Positions 1 through 13,440 of a stretch of DNA of 64,000 bases are shown here, one piece after another. Location of the stretch: positions 2,443,261-2,507,260 of the forward strand of contig CACRXP010000001.1 of the NCBI GenBank assembly GCA_902702965.1, given 5' to 3'. A program made the translations under genes and the position numbers. This DNA is from Spirometra erinaceieuropaei. Lineage: Eukaryota; Platyhelminthes; Cestoda; Diphyllobothriidea; Diphyllobothriidae. Each line of letters starts with the position of its first letter. Within the stretch, counting starts at the first letter, position 1. The notes under the pieces were generated by a model. The model did not search any database, was not told the DNA's origin, and was given only the letters and a program-made list of their open reading frames with translations.

Positions 1-3000
1 AATCGGTCTGATATTTTAGCGCAAACATTATATTTTGCAGGATGGATATAAAATGCCAGCTAAGTTTTTCGAGGAACTTTTAAAACGCAGCAGAACATGC
101 TGAAACAAGTAAAATATTACCCAAAAGTTATTAACGGTTTTGCAAAGAAAGACCATAATTTATGTGAATATGTAACTTTCACATTTAAAAATGTTGAACA
201 AATACGTATCCACTGGAGATTTACATAAGATCACACTAGGCAATTTGTTAAATGTGTAAATCAAACGATTTGTGTGGACGGTTTGTGTATCATTTCCATT
301 GACGTTTTATAGCTGCACAAGGAAATGAAAAGACCCTAAGGTCTTCTCTATGACCCTCAAAGTAGCGTGCAAAGTAAAGGAGATCTTTTGGTTTACAGTA
401 CTGCTTAATAAATAGAACTTTTGAGATGTTTATATGATGATTCCTGAAACCTATTGTCCTTTAGGTTAAGCTGCTTCTTGGCATGGTTCCTCGCTTATCG
501 TGAATATGTCAGTATATCCTGAGTGTTAGGAGGTAACCATGTAGTAACGCACATGGTTGCATGCGTCTCCTGTAGGATAGTACACATTATTTGGTGTGGA
601 AACTTTCGAACAAAAAGAGAAGCAGCATAGGTTAAAGACTGTTCACATATTTGTGTGTTAATATAGAATTTCCAAAATAAGTGAACATCAATATATATAT
701 GACGATTTAGTTCTAACGGTACTAATGGTCGATGAGTTCTCCACTCTGACTTTCAAACTCGGAGAATGCGTGGAGGCCTTGAGACTAGATGGCACGTTGA
801 CGATCGAAATAATTATGATGTGACCCGTTAACCTTTTTAAATTGTAATAGAACATATCGCCACCTTATTGTAAATGTCGCAGACAAACTATCCTTTTAAA
901 ATCAAAAAATTCACATTCATTATTCAGTTACACCTGGCTGTCCCTGCAATAGCATCAAAAAATCTCGAGTGCATAAAACGATGCTTACTTATAGTAGGTC
1001 TTAGATACGCTGTTGGGTTTTGGAGGCCTTTGTTGGTACAAAGTTTCTAGTGACCAGTAACAGACGCGGATATTTCGCTGTATCAGGAAATCATTTACTC
1101 CTAACTCCCCATGAAGCTCTGTCTAGTCGGAGAAGGCATGTTAAAGTTTTTTGTAAGCCTGTCTGTTGTGCGCACTTAGTAAAATTTAATTCATTCACCT
1201 CGCTTTTCATAGTGCGGTGACAAACAAAAACATATCGTACTGGGAATCTTTTTCAGGTTAATAATTTATCAACCAGTCACCTTTTCAGAGCAATGAGGAT
1301 TTTATAGACGTTATTATTGAGAGAGAAACCTAGTTAAATGCGCAGCTACTGACGACCTCTGTCAGATGTTATCCTTATCTAATCACTGCTGCATTGTCAG
1401 ATTCAACTCGAGTGCCAAAATACACATTTGGCCATGACAATACTTAACAAATGTTTATAGTATTCTGAAAGCAGATTTAACTGCTATAAATCAAAAGAAA
1501 TTGAATTTTATTTATAGCACAGTATATATTAGCATTATCATTCACAGTAAAAACTATCTACTTGGAACCGTATTATGCAGACTGTCAGTTGCCATCTCAC
1601 AGGGACTAGCACCTTAAGCTGCGTAAATGTGCCCGTTTGCATATTTGGCCATCGTAGGACTTCTTGAAAAGTCGTTTGTTTTGCGTGCCACATTTGAGAT
1701 ATTCCAAACATTAACGAGATGTCTTTGGTGATTAGAAAGATTTACGAGAGAATTTGGTCTAACCCACACCCAGGGAAGTTTTCTCTGGTAATTTTCAAAA
1801 ACACATCTTTCCCATTTTTAGAAAAACAATCAAAATTTGCCCTTGACTTATTGACGTGAATATTGTCATGTCACGACATGTCTGTCGTTCAGCTTCTCCA
1901 AAAAAACGCGACAAATTTTATTTAAACTTGCTAGAGTATGGTAGGAATAATCTAGCATGAAGGTCGGTCTGCAAACGCGCGTATACTTTTGTGGATAAAC
2001 AGCGAATGTCCATGAGCGTAGGGTCAGAGTTTCTGTCCCTATATACTGATCATAGTTTGCCCGTATGGAGATAAATATTCATTCTTTCTATTCAAACCTT
2101 CCCCGTTTTGGCCCGGTTTTTGGTCTCATAAGTCCATAGTCTCATAATCCATAAATCTCATGACCGTCAACCTGTGCACTAACATGCCTTAAATATTCCA
2201 GGAACAAGAAACATTTAGTTAAAATGAACCTAAGTAGAATTTGACGTAAGCGAAATGTCGTAAGTGGCGGGAACTTTACCATATGTTATTGCACATGACA
2301 GACCTTTTTGCACTCAAATGTTGTCGTGAAAGGATCTATTTATATTTTTCATGTCTAAAAGCATAATGACAGGCATTTTGACCATTATCAGAGAAAAAGA
2401 ACCTAATTTCTTAAGTATTAAAATGCATTACCCAGTTTTAGTCTACGCTTTAATGTCATTTACCAGTTTCGTCACTTTTAACAAACCTTGGTAGCAAGCA
2501 CCAAACCTTCTGGCTCGGATGTTTTGCTAACATTTTAGTTGCAGCCCAGGTCAACTATTTAAATCACACGAAAATGCGTGGTTTGAGCTAACGAAAAGGC
2601 TGCCCTTTAAGGCTTACGGCAGTTTTTCATGTTTTCCCGATTATTACGGTGGTTTTTGCCGCAATAATTTTTGGAATTAGAAGGATTTCTCTTTTTTCCA
2701 TAATTCGAAATGCAAAAATTCAAACTGTGCAGACTTTGTTGGGTAAATTTTTCAAATTACGCGTAGAGTCATTGCCTCAGATAAATTTACTAAAGAGTAT
2801 TTGAAAATATGTAGAAGCGCCAAACTATCTGAAATGGCTGGGCATCTTTAGCTACTACCGAAACACAAAAGATACAACAGTTATACCATCAGTATAATTG
2901 TTCTTTTTAAAAAAATACACGTGATTTTTTGTTTGTTGTCCGCCTCTTGAATCCCGATATTGTAACGACCTACGATCGTTATCTATGTCATAATGAGCTT

Positions 3001-5930
3001 ACTTACACTTGGCGTACATATGAATCACGAAGGGTATCTTAAGTATTCAGGTTTAACCTTTGGTGATAATAGAAACGGTGATTATACTGCTCAGATTTCG
3101 AATCTGGATGTGGGACAGTCCAAGTATATATGAGTCAATCGAGTACTCGATAAAAACAAGCAACACGTATTAGAGCATACCGCAAAGTTTTTGATTACGT
3201 GGGATATTCACTCAATTCAGATGGTTGATTAGCCTGCTAGATAGCTAAATCCAGCACGCAATTTGGCGACGTGCGTACAGCCATTTAAGAAAAATCGTTG
3301 CAGAAAACGTTTATTTGGGAATCAGTCATAATAACAGATTAAGACCAGACTGTAAGAATTTGTGATTTGGAAATATCACTTTCATTTCCACCTTACAAAT
3401 GTGTCTCTTAAAGTGTAGAGCCAAAAATGTATTAATGAATCAGCCAAAAGGAATTTTACAGTCACTTCTAGGATTTTGAATCTCGCCGGATAAAACGGAT
3501 CTCAACGTATACTCGTGGTCATTAAAATAGACGATTTCATCAAGAAAACTCAACTTAGACGGAAGCATTTGACAGTCTTTGCTCCAAACATCAGACTAAG
3601 TAAGTTTTCGGACCAGACATCGAGAATGAGCTCGTATACAGACAAATATTTGCCTCTATTACATATCAACTTCAGCATTTTAGTACTATATAGTCAGAAA
3701 CAAAGTGTTCACGGACCTTTAGCTCGCAGGAAAACGCCAAAATGCCGTCAAGCCCGTATACATTGATTTAAGTTTTTATCCAAGGAAACAGATTCAAAAA
3801 ATGGAGAATAGCCACAAATAGGCGTACTGTAAAGAAGAAATCAGAGACTGTTGTAAACAGAATGCAACCTGCTATTACAGTGCCCTTGCTAGGCGACACG
3901 CTAAACAAACTATAAATAGACTTCTGAGTCCCGCCCATTCATAGGATTTGCCTGCTGCAAATATCTAGACAGTATTACTTACGAACTTCAACTTTAATAA
4001 TTTGGAAGAGAAGTAGATTTGTCAGCCTAGACAAACGTAATTTTTATTAAAAACCGTTCACAACTTTAATGAAACATTATGCACTAGTCGAACGCGTCGA
4101 TGCCTGTTAAAGTGGAATATGCATTTGCCGGCCAGCATATGGCGGTCATTTGTGCGTATAGGAAATCCATGTCTTTACCAAATTACAACGGTTGGATGGG
4201 CAAAAAGCGCCATGTGTCCATCAATATTTAAACCCAACGTTTTAACTGAGACACTATTTTTCATGGTTCGGGTGGTTCTGGAGAAGCCCGGGTGCCAGCT
4301 CCCGCTGTGACGCATTACACCTAATTCCTCCCAAGTATCCTAAATACTCTCCTAACTAAAAACAACTGGAGATTTCTTTTAAAATGCCTTCTCGGATACT
4401 TACGTTCCACAGTAACAAAAATACTTTTGATCTCTAGTGTTTCGGTCAGCGATTTCACCATGTCCGCCGCAATCACTATCTTCAGACAAGAGTTATGAGT
4501 AAATGCCCAGGACTAACAGAGAAAGACAAAAACCCAATATTGATTTGGATCTCAGGTCGTTCTGGCCTGAAAGTTATTTTCAAAATAAAGTATTCCTCTC
4601 TCTCTAAATTGTTGCCTGCTCTGTTGACAATGAAAAAAACCCAGAAGATGTGATTCCAGTAGCTTAATAATGTTGCTTTCTTTCCCATTCAGTAATTGAT
4701 TTTTGCCATACAGTCATCTGGTGGAGATTTTCATTGCCGCTTAAAGTGCTAAATGGAAGGAGTACGTACATTATGCAGACAGTTTCAATTAGCCGGGTTC
4801 CGACAATTTTAACTTAGTGTTTTTCAGATTTCTTACTTTGTGCAATGGTGTTGTTACCGGACAAACTTTTGCTGTTGATAACGTCATGTATTTAAACTGA
4901 TGATGGACCCGGTATCGTCTTGCGGCTGATGATCTACAGAAAGGACCAGAACTACGGGATTAAGAAAGTTAAATGGACATCGTTTAGTGCATTGTTTATC
5001 CGTTTTTGACATTCATGATCGCTGGGACAAGATACTATGCAGATCAGACGGTCAGGAAACGATCCTTAACACTTTTGACATTGTGTGTGGTAGAGATCTG
5101 CAACCGTCAGGCATGCAAAACCTCAAAGAATGGTCTGATAAATGATTGAAAACAAGCAATTGTGTGTTCTTATACCTTCAAAAAATTTAAGCGGACATGA
5201 CCTATTTGCTTACGTATGATCAGACCCGGAAATCGTTAGACTTGTGTCGTTGATATCCTTCAGTGTTTAGAACTTTAATGGCCAAACTCTCAGCCCTATA
5301 CGCGCTATTTTCAATCCAACAATTACTGCAGTCTTGCATATAATAATTCCGGGATGAATAGATATGTAAATTACAATCTATGCTTCATTATATATATGCT
5401 CTTAATTTGAATTGATAACAATAGTCAGCATGGAGAATAATTGCATGTTATTCTGTAAGCGGTTGCGTGCAACTAGTTAAACGACTACCATTATAGTTAA
5501 TCGCGTGACCTGTACTAGAATATCAACCATAACTGGATTACAATGCGGCCGTTTCATCGATTTCAGACCACTATATGTTCTTCGAGCCATTTATTTTGAT
5601 CCATGTCTAGAGGTACATATTTGCTCTTTTTAACACGTGTCTTTCCCAAGCATGCCCATAAAGACTCCTTATATATATATATCTTGCCAAATTACCCCGC
5701 ATGCATACATTAGTTCTATTCGATATCTCTTATTATCAGAACAGTAGGTCTTCCCTTAAATGAATAGATTCTTGCCAGTACTACGTTTATTTTGAAAATC
5801 GACTGATTCGGTCATAGTTCAAGGCAAATTTTACATACACTTTCTCGAATATTCTCGTGAGTATTGTTTTTTAAACATTCCGAGTAAAACAATACCCGAA
5901 CAGGGCTTTTTACAGTTCATTTTTTCCCAG
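1..5930. other. Gene-free AT-rich stretch
   Basis: No open reading frame here exceeds what chance gives in DNA of this base composition, and none resembles a known family. I see no RNA gene and no clear transposon. Only short low-complexity patches occur, such as TA runs near 5669-5683. Confidence 0.6.
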
Positions 5931-6245
5931 ACATTTTGGCAAATTTTGAATAATTCATATTGATCCAACTGCGAAAACTCGGCGCCTCAGTAGGATTCGA
6001 ACACTCACAGTAAGAGAAAGGCTTTAGTACAGCCAGCTTTCTAACAACGTGAGCTACGAGGCCCCGCTGGACGACGCGAGTTCTATCACATTTGGGTCAT
6101 GTTGCCCGCCAAACCTATGGCAGCGTCTGGAATCCACCAAATCTAATACGGTAAGTTGACTGCCAAGCAGGATTTCCTAAGTCATTCACCTAGAATTCAC
6201 CAGATGACTACCAAGCTCACGTAATTCCTAGATATTTTTTGAAGG
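5931..6245 (-). repeat. SINE-B copy (tRNA-derived repeat), diverged
   Basis: Read on the minus strand, this matches the unit seen twice at 32119-32710: a body, a tRNA-like part with the B-box-like core GTTCGAATCC, then a tail ending in GAATTATTCAAAATTTGCC. The tRNA-like part has an anticodon-loop region reading GTACTAA between GGCT and AGCC, which would place ACT at the anticodon (serine-like). Several substitutions in the A-box region suggest an old copy. The tail has no inverted partner here, unlike the copies at 32119 and 60601. Confidence 0.75.
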
Positions 6246-9200
6246 ATTTATCACCCGTACTCGTAATTTGGGCTACTGAAATCTCAAAGTGGTTAGATAC
6301 TTCCCGAGGTAAATCACGCGTAAGGGACCTGCGTAAATTAGTTTATCAAGTGTGATGTCGTAGACGCAAGTGTCAGAAAATAGTGAAGGAGACGGTGACC
6401 AAGTTGAAGGATATCACGGCATACAGTATTTAGCAAAAACTCCGAAAATTATCTATTTTTAGAACACTGGGAAGGGGAACTGCGTGGAAAATAGTGGGAA
6501 AAACTGTTTGCTCCTGGATTACGTCTTTGCCCTCAGATTTTTGACCGATTCGTTATTGGTCCTGTAGATGGCAGAATGTCGGTTCCGGCACGCATGATAC
6601 TTCAACCTACAAGTTTCTTACAAACTGGGCGTTTTACTGAAACGCACGCAAATTATGACCCGCATGCCAGTACTTTGGCCTAATTTCCTTTATTATATTT
6701 CGCTTGTGGGCTTTTTGCCGGCCTTTTTTCGAAGTGCTTGATGTACCGCACCTCGGTGTATTTGTCATCTGGCTGCAAAAGCACGTTTTACTATGTCAGC
6801 AAAATGTTCGCACGCGGCTGCTTTTGCGTGAATTTGGATGCTTGCTCTAGGAGTCTAGGCTACGTTATGTATAATTAGCCCTCCTGTAGCAGTTGTTTTT
6901 ATCGACCCTACACGTTTTTAACGTCGGCTGCAAAAAGCCCGGTGTTCCTACGACCATACATTCGACAAGTTTATTTAGCCGTCTTCAAATTACCGAGTTA
7001 TGCAAAGTTTTATTAACAGTGTGGTTTAAAGTCACGCCCGGTGAGGTGTTCAAATTTTGACTGAAGTATACGTTTTCGTTTACCTTATTCCGCATGGGGA
7101 TAAAAAGCATCGAAAGAATGAGAAGTTGGGTACGTTATGATTCCTTTCTTTTTTCATCCCCTTCTTCCCTTCCTTACACGTTGTTCATTTGCCAAGGCCT
7201 CTTAAAACATGCCTTTCTGCGCAAAATATGTTTATACATAATTTTTAAGGCAAAACTTTCATAAATTTGAGCAAAAACTTGCTTCATTTTGTATGGGGGT
7301 ACTTCAATATTCTAATAACTGTCCTAGACTTACTAAGTACACCTCAGCATGCTTTGCTTGGAGAGGAGAGTAATTGGGCGCCAAGCGCGTTAATAAACAG
7401 AGCTTGCGGTACATGAAATTTTGTTTATGTTCTGCCTGCGTAACGTAATGCAGGGAGTGGAGACACGGGTTATTTGAATAAATAAGCCGTTTTATCGATT
7501 TTAAAAAGCCAGACATGTAAACCATCATAAGTGCTTGCTAAAAAATGTAGTAATAAATGTGACAGGCAACCGTTTGTTGAAGATTGCAGATATGTGCTTG
7601 TTATTTGCGAATACGCCATAAGTAACGGTATAATGGCCCATAATCGTGGTTGTGTGAGCGATCGAACACGCGGGTAGATGCTTTTGTGCGGTTTCTTTCT
7701 GCTTGTGTGTAATTAAGAAGTTAAGCTAGCGAAGTCTTGGCAGTTTTACTTGCATGTTTCTACTTATAAAGCCACTCTTTCGAGCTTTCCTAACAATATA
7801 AGAAAATCCCAAAGGCAATCAAAGATGAAAGAACTGGCTTTAATACAAAGGGGAAAGTATGTTTTTTCATTTGTGGTAAATAATGATAAGTATTTTGCAG
7901 ATGAATGAAAAATCCGACCAACATATGCAACTGTTTTCTCCGCAATGTCTTACATCAAGGTAAAGAATACAAGCCCTTGTCGGCAAAATAACATAGTAAA
8001 ACTCTTTTTAGAAATACAGCTAGTTTGCTTATTAAAGAAAACATATTTATTGATGACTGTTATCGTGACGGCTCATTTTTTTGAAGTGTGTGTTTATTTT
8101 TGTATTATTCCTTAAAGATACACAAAAAGATGCCTAAAAACTTCATACTCTGGTGAATGCTTTCGAAAAACATCTTATTTTATAAGCTTTTTTGAGCATA
8201 TAGCACAGAGCCTTTTAGTTTGAGCAGTTTAATGAGAAAACTGGAAGCCACAAGATATTTGTTGGTTTATAAGGTAAAAAAAATCAACGCCTCTCCCTCT
8301 CTAAAAATTGTGAATTATTTTATAAGATAAAAGTCCTTTTAATGCGTAAAAATCGTACGCTTATCATCGCTTCTGCTTAGTTAATTTACACTTACTAATT
8401 AATCACCGATATTCCAACATTTGGCATCATGCAAATTTTTCTGTGGACGTTTATATCGAGGCAATCAGAAATTCACATCGTTTAAATTAATCTTCTGTCT
8501 ATCAGGCCAGAAACTAAAGCAATACATCGGGATAGCGCAACAAGATCTATAAATGCATGACCGGACATTACGTACTGAGCTCCGTGCCAAACTTCACATA
8601 AATGTAGTGCTTTGAGGATATTTCATGAAGTCATATGTGATAAATTCTTTTTAAACATGACTGCGACTATATGGTTTCGGTTTGCAAGCTATTTGCGTAA
8701 ACAAGCATTATATGCTTTCAAAACTTGAGTCTATTTACATGATACCAATAGTTGCGTTCCCAGTCTTCCATCTTCCTAAGAAAATTGCTATTAATTATCA
8801 ACGAAATAATACTTGAAGCACTTATTTTGCATTTTTATTTAACTGGAGATCGTTTGCTGTTAACTTAGCCTTTTAACGAATGGATTAGGATTAGTTACCT
8901 GTCTGCTTAGTGCCTTTTCATTAATTTAGGCGTATTTCGTGTGAAGGATTAAAACGCTTGAGATTGAGTGTGATTGGCTGATGACGGCTAATGGTCATTC
9001 CGGTCGGAAAATGCGTCGCGTTGTAAACTGCGCAAAGTCCATCACTATGAAGCCCAGTTGCCCCTTGTACTTGATTTTGAAGAACAACTTTCTCTTATGT
9101 TTTATAAACGTCGTCAAAGTCCAGTACTGATGTGTCTTACACGTCCAAATCGTGTCACTTCAACCTGAATTCAGTTGATTTCGAGAACTGGGGAAAATTA

Positions 9201-9249
9201 CAATGACAGCGTCCCTCTACCATTGTATATACTCCAGCGCATCCGATAG
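6246..9249. other. Gene-free stretch
   Basis: I see no gene and no recognisable mobile element. A short inverted match links GGGCTTTTTGCCGGC (about 6711-6725) with a copy of its complement near 6926-6941. It does not extend beyond about 15 bases, so I do not call an element. The text CTGATGA near 8987 was considered as a ribozyme core and rejected. Confidence 0.55.
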
Positions 9250-9415
9250 AACAACGAGCCCACGGCTCATCGGTTAAGAGCATTGGAATTTAACCAGTAG
9301 GTCGCAAGATCGAGTCTCAGGTATTGCACACTTCGGGGCTGGGTATGACCAACTGACGACGGCCAGTAAGATGGAATTGGCCATTCCTTTCTCCTTGTCT
9401 TTTTTGACAGTGTTA
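9250..9415 (+). repeat. SINE-A copy (tRNA-derived repeat)
   Basis: A tRNA-like head (TCATCGGTTAAGAGCATTGG, then GGTCGCAAGATCGAGTCTC as a decayed B box) is followed by the family's body: CACACTTCGGGGCTGGGTAT, a GACTGACGACGG-like stretch, and TGGCCATT...TCCTTGTCTTT. The same order of words recurs at 10301, 20805 and 37081 on the plus strand and at 20391 and 36841 on the minus strand. This copy is diverged and cut after the TTGTC motif. Confidence 0.75.
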
Positions 9416-9480
9416 CTCCCATATCTTTCCACCAAAATATGAAGTTCGATATGGCTGACTAATATCAGCTTATAATTCAG

Positions 9481-9523
9481 AAATAGCCACTGCAGTCTCC
9501 ACCGTCTTTGTCGGTAATGCCAA
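9481..9523 (+). repeat. SINE-A tail fragment
   Basis: The stretch carries the SINE-A tail words CAGTCTCCACCGTCTTTGTC and GGTAATGCCA in the same order as other copies. No head precedes it directly, so it is either a separate fragment or the displaced end of the copy at 9250-9415. Confidence 0.55.
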
Positions 9524-9830
9524 ACGCATTTATTTTTGCACGAAATTTCATGATCCCTTTCGCTCCTCTATAATAGTGACCTTTTCCCTGAAACGGAACA
9601 GATGGCTGCGTCCACCCCTTTTTATTCAAAGGCGAAAGTTACAAAATACTACTAATGAGGACAAGGATTTTGGGAATTGCAAATCCCCAAAAAGACCGCA
9701 AAGATGCATGCCTGCAGCTCAAGTGGGAGTGCATTTCTGATTAATAATATTGGAAGATCAAATGACGGGACTGACGTTTCGGGGCCCTCTAAAACCATGA
9801 CTCCGGTGGCGTAGTGAACTAAACTAAAAT
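9524..9830 (-). repeat. Dispersed repeat with hammerhead-like 3' core
   Basis: On the minus strand the end of this stretch reads CCCCGAAACGTCAGTCCCG (about 9766-9784), which matches the GAAA plus cleavage-site part of Penelope-type hammerhead ribozymes. The upstream CTGANGA box is not intact (GGAGTCATGG instead). A related phrase, ACGCCACCGGA followed by CCCGAAAC, occurs on the plus strand at about 61245-61270, so this text is repeated. The rest of the stretch has no recognisable coding content. Confidence 0.35.
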
Positions 9831-10181
9831 CAATTTTGCAGGCACAACTGTGATCCTTTATTTTTAGAAAATACGTACACAAGCTGAATTTTAATGCGTT
9901 ACGTTTCGAAGCCAGGCTGACTCATCCGTATACTCCCGAACCTGCCCTCACTATACATTTTTCAATTTTTACTATAACTGTCAAATGGGAGACGTTTCTT
10001 ACAGGCTTGTGCATCAACTTGGCTTTTCGACAGACTTCCTTTGATTACCGCCTAAAATTAGCATAATCGAGAGATCTAAATACCCGCAAAGGGAATGCAA
10101 AATAGACAACCTTATCAGCGCGACCACACATGGGCCTGCAGAATATGAATACCTACAACATGCAACACATTTTGGTACAGC

Positions 10182-10300
10182 GGCGCTCACCGATTGCGTT
10201 ACGGAACTCACTCGTCTCGGGACTCTCTCTCGAGCCCCACCAGCAGCCGCACAGAGGCGTGTGATATAGGCAGACTTGCACTACCAAAAAAGACCGTAGT
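10182..10300 (-). repeat. SINE-A 3' body, minus strand
   Basis: The words GCGCTCACCGAT, ACGGAACTCACTCGT, CTCTCTCGAGCCC and GCATGATATAGGC-like text, followed by AAAAAAGAC, match the 3' body of the fuller minus copies at 20391-20665 and 36841-37078. The tRNA head is absent: a plus-oriented head starts directly after it. Confidence 0.7.
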
Positions 10301-10445
10301 GCAGCGGACAGGACAATGAGCTCCTGGCTCAGTGCTTAGGGCGTAGAACTTATAACAATCAGGTCACGGGATCGAGCCCCAGGTGTTTTGGGTATGACTG
10401 GCGAACGACGCCAATTGGTCAGAAATATCCATTTGACATCCTTGG
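10301..10445 (+). repeat. SINE-A head and body, plus strand
   Basis: A tRNA-like head (CTCAGTGCTTAGGGCGTAGA, then GGTCACGGGATCGAGCCCC as B box) is followed by GGTGTTTTGGGTATGACTGG and GGTCAGAAATATCC. It abuts a minus-oriented body fragment at 10182-10300. The same inverted pairing occurs at 36841-37205. Confidence 0.7.
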
Positions 10446-11410
10446 CAATACTTTACGCGGAAATTTAAGTTCTGTCAACCAAAACTCTCGCATAGAATTA
10501 GAGTTCACAGGTAGCACTCTTCTATGATTTACCTTGTGCCCCTTTAATGAAGGTTTTGTCATTTTTCGTGCACTTTTCTAAACCTACTCTGACCATCACA
10601 ACTTGTTCTGTCAAAAGGCTGTTCAAAGCCGGGTACGAACAGGACTGGAATTACATCCTTTATACTGGTCTCAGCTCTTATTGACCTTCTTTTGCCTGTT
10701 TGTGCATATTTTCAAGTAGTAGTTGTAGTTCATGTTGTTGGTAGCAAAAACGGGCCACACAAGGTTGTACTATTCCATCCTGACGTCTTAATATAATCCT
10801 GCAGGAATCTATCACAATGTGTGTTTGAGTGATATTCGCTTGGATAAGGTAAAACGTGCCGACATTAATAACATGTACGCTAAAGTTTATTTTCGCCCAC
10901 TATTGATCCCACTAGAGGCCAGTTTGTGCCGACTATTGGCCACTCTATACTGAATAGTCATTAACTTGTTGCCTGAGAGCGTAAATCATATTTTATTTTC
11001 CCGCAAATATTTAATGACAAGCTGTTCTTCTTATGTGTTCTTGCCTAAGTTGAATTTTTCATGAGTCGACAACAGTTTGCCATGTCATTGGAAAACTTCA
11101 TTGCGTGTCTTCTTTTATAATTGCTTTTTTGTATTCTCTTGTGCTATGTGTTTTTTATTTTGTTTGTCTTTTTCCAGGAAAGGGTCGTTGCATAAATAAT
11201 GACGTGTCCTCGAAGACAAAATGTTGGTGTGGTGTAATAAACTGCGTTATTTTCTTGATCATTGTCAAAGTACCACATCCGTCTGCGTTTGCATATGAAG
11301 TACCGATCACCATTATTCGAGGCCATGCAGAAAAGGGAAAGATACACGGGTCAGAGACAGTGAACATGACAATTGAGGGTAGTGACTGTCAGTTTTTGAG
11401 TTGACTATCT
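10446..11410. other. Gene-free stretch
   Basis: No gene is recognised. An open frame at 11105-11404 (plus) begins at GTG and has a hydrophobic start, but it is within chance length and resembles nothing I know. Confidence 0.5.
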
Positions 11411-11412
11411 AA

Positions 11413-11565
11413 CCACATTCGAATGGGACTTTCAGTTTCTTCTTCGAATGGGAACTTTAGTTTCTTCTTCGCCTTCTTCTTCTTCTTCAGGTTCTTCTTC
11501 CACATTCGAATGGGAACTTCAGCTTCATCTAAGCACATTCGAATGGGAACTTCAGTTCCTTCTGC
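11413..11565 (+). repeat. Minisatellite, CATTCGAATGGGAACTTCAG unit
   Basis: Four copies of a unit containing TTCGAATGGGA and CTTYAGTTTCTTCTT occur at about 11415, 11441, 11501 and 11535. A CTT-rich pyrimidine run (about 11461-11500) is expanded inside the array. Spacing is irregular (26 to 60 bases), so units have been deleted or the CTT run has slipped. The core TTCGAA is palindromic. Confidence 0.8.
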
Positions 11566-13440
11566 CCGAAGAGAGGCAGGTTGTTTGAACTTGCCGATGC
11601 TCTTGTCACATTTTCAGACTGCGCCTGTTTTTTTCAAAATGACTCGGCGGTTTTTAAAGAAAAAAGTCACCTAAATCTGGTCGTCGTGTCCTCCATTAGT
11701 TAAGATCATCCACCTAAACTTCTTTATTTCTCTGCAATCCTTTTTAGCGTGTTTGCGTGATCAACTCGCTTTCTGAATCTAGTTGGTCTTTCGTTGTCCT
11801 GCTTGAATCTAAGTTGCCTGTAGCTCTATTTAGAGGACAGTGACTAGGTCATGATAATCAGAAGTGTACTAGATTATGTACAGTAGTTCCGGCCCCTGAC
11901 AGACGCATACGCCTTACGCTCATCTTTTAAATTATGCCGCGCCCAAAGCATACGAAATTTTCTAGAGGCGTTTTGGTCTTCAACCAGTTTTTGCTCTGGA
12001 AATTTCCCATACTTGAAGGTACTAACTGCTTGCCGATTTAAAAACAGAAGAGGCCACTGGAGGCCCGGTGCAGCGTTAGGTCTCATACTCTCTGCTTTAA
12101 ATATTTCTTGATATTCAGCTCTGCTCGTTCTTTGTTGACAAGACAATTGAGATCAAGGCGCCATCGTGTAAATGAAGAAGTTGCCCTTTAGCTTAAATAA
12201 TTTTTACCTATCAATTTCAGTCTTCTGTGCTCTGAAACATTTTGCAACTTCACACTACATTTTTAAACAAAATCTCAATCTTCTCTAAAAAGCAGCTGCT
12301 GATTTTAAATCGACAAAATGTTCTCGAGTCTAGAGGTCTGCATTATGCTTCCGGAACTTTGTCGTGCATGCCTCATTCATCTGCCATCTAGAAAGAAAGA
12401 AATCCTCAACACAATGAGAAGCGGATGTGAGAAATAAAAGATGAGTAGACCAGAGACAAAGGAAGGACATAGCAAATATGGTGACTGTGAAGTGTCCACT
12501 TGGGTACGAACTCGCTTTTATATGCCTCCAACTTAGAAAAGACTCTAAAGGACAAAATTAGTCAAGTACCTGAGCATACGCGTTGACCTGATTAGCACAT
12601 GTACCCTTTTAAATGTACTCAGTCCCATTTGAAAGAATACATTTCTTCGTCACACTTACTGACGGCAAGTATGAATCTACTACACATTGTCCAGCTTCCA
12701 AATATTAGTATTTTCCGCAAGAAAAATTTAATTTGCTTTACGTTGTGCCTTATATCAATTTGATGCAATCGTTTAAGATCTCGTCTCAGTACTTTCAATT
12801 ACTTGTTGCTATCTTAACATTCGTCAGTGTACATTAATTTTAGGACTTGTGTATCCATTTTTTTGTTTTCCTCTGAGTCAAACGTCTTTCATTTTAGTAC
12901 TGCTACTTGCCTTCGCCCTAAAGGAGTGCGACTGTATAAAATATCAAATTAAAATACTCTATTTTTTCTGGCTTTAAACAGTTTTGACAATCACTTCTGC
13001 GTTAGCACTTAAATTATTGCCCGTCTGCCGAGGTACCATTTTTAGATACAATTACCGCTATACCAGCGTCAAATGAAAGAAGAACGTTCTTTCCCCAATG
13101 TTGCGCTTTTTTTAACTAATTCAATGATCGATTCCTCCTACATGCCACACTTTGACAATTTTACGCGGAATTACATTCAATTGTCGGCAAACTCTGAAGC
13201 AATTTGCTTATTCCTCTCAAGGCCGTCAATGTTGACATTTCATTTTCGATAAACATTTATACTAACTAAGTAATTTTCTAACATGAACAAACAAAGCATC
13301 TAGTGATGCACGAGAGCCAGCTATCAAAGTGCTCATCAAGGGCAACATGATGTTACTCTGAGTGTTTCAGAAAAAAAAGAAAATACGATCGTTGGAACGA
13401 TAACTGCAAAAGACTGATACAGAAGTCTACCTTCAGATAC
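11566..13440. other. Gene-free stretch
   Basis: No supported gene. A 90-residue minus frame (11874-12146) has a fairly protein-like composition but no family resemblance and no clear splice context, so it is not called. Confidence 0.5.

Noticed and set aside
8979..9025. CTGATGA followed by GGTCGGAAAATGCGTC, as a hammerhead candidate
   Set aside because: Stem II is weak, GAAA context and stem III do not fit, and flanks do not pair.
11105..11404. 99-codon plus frame with hydrophobic start
   Set aside because: Starts at GTG, chance length, no family and no splice context.
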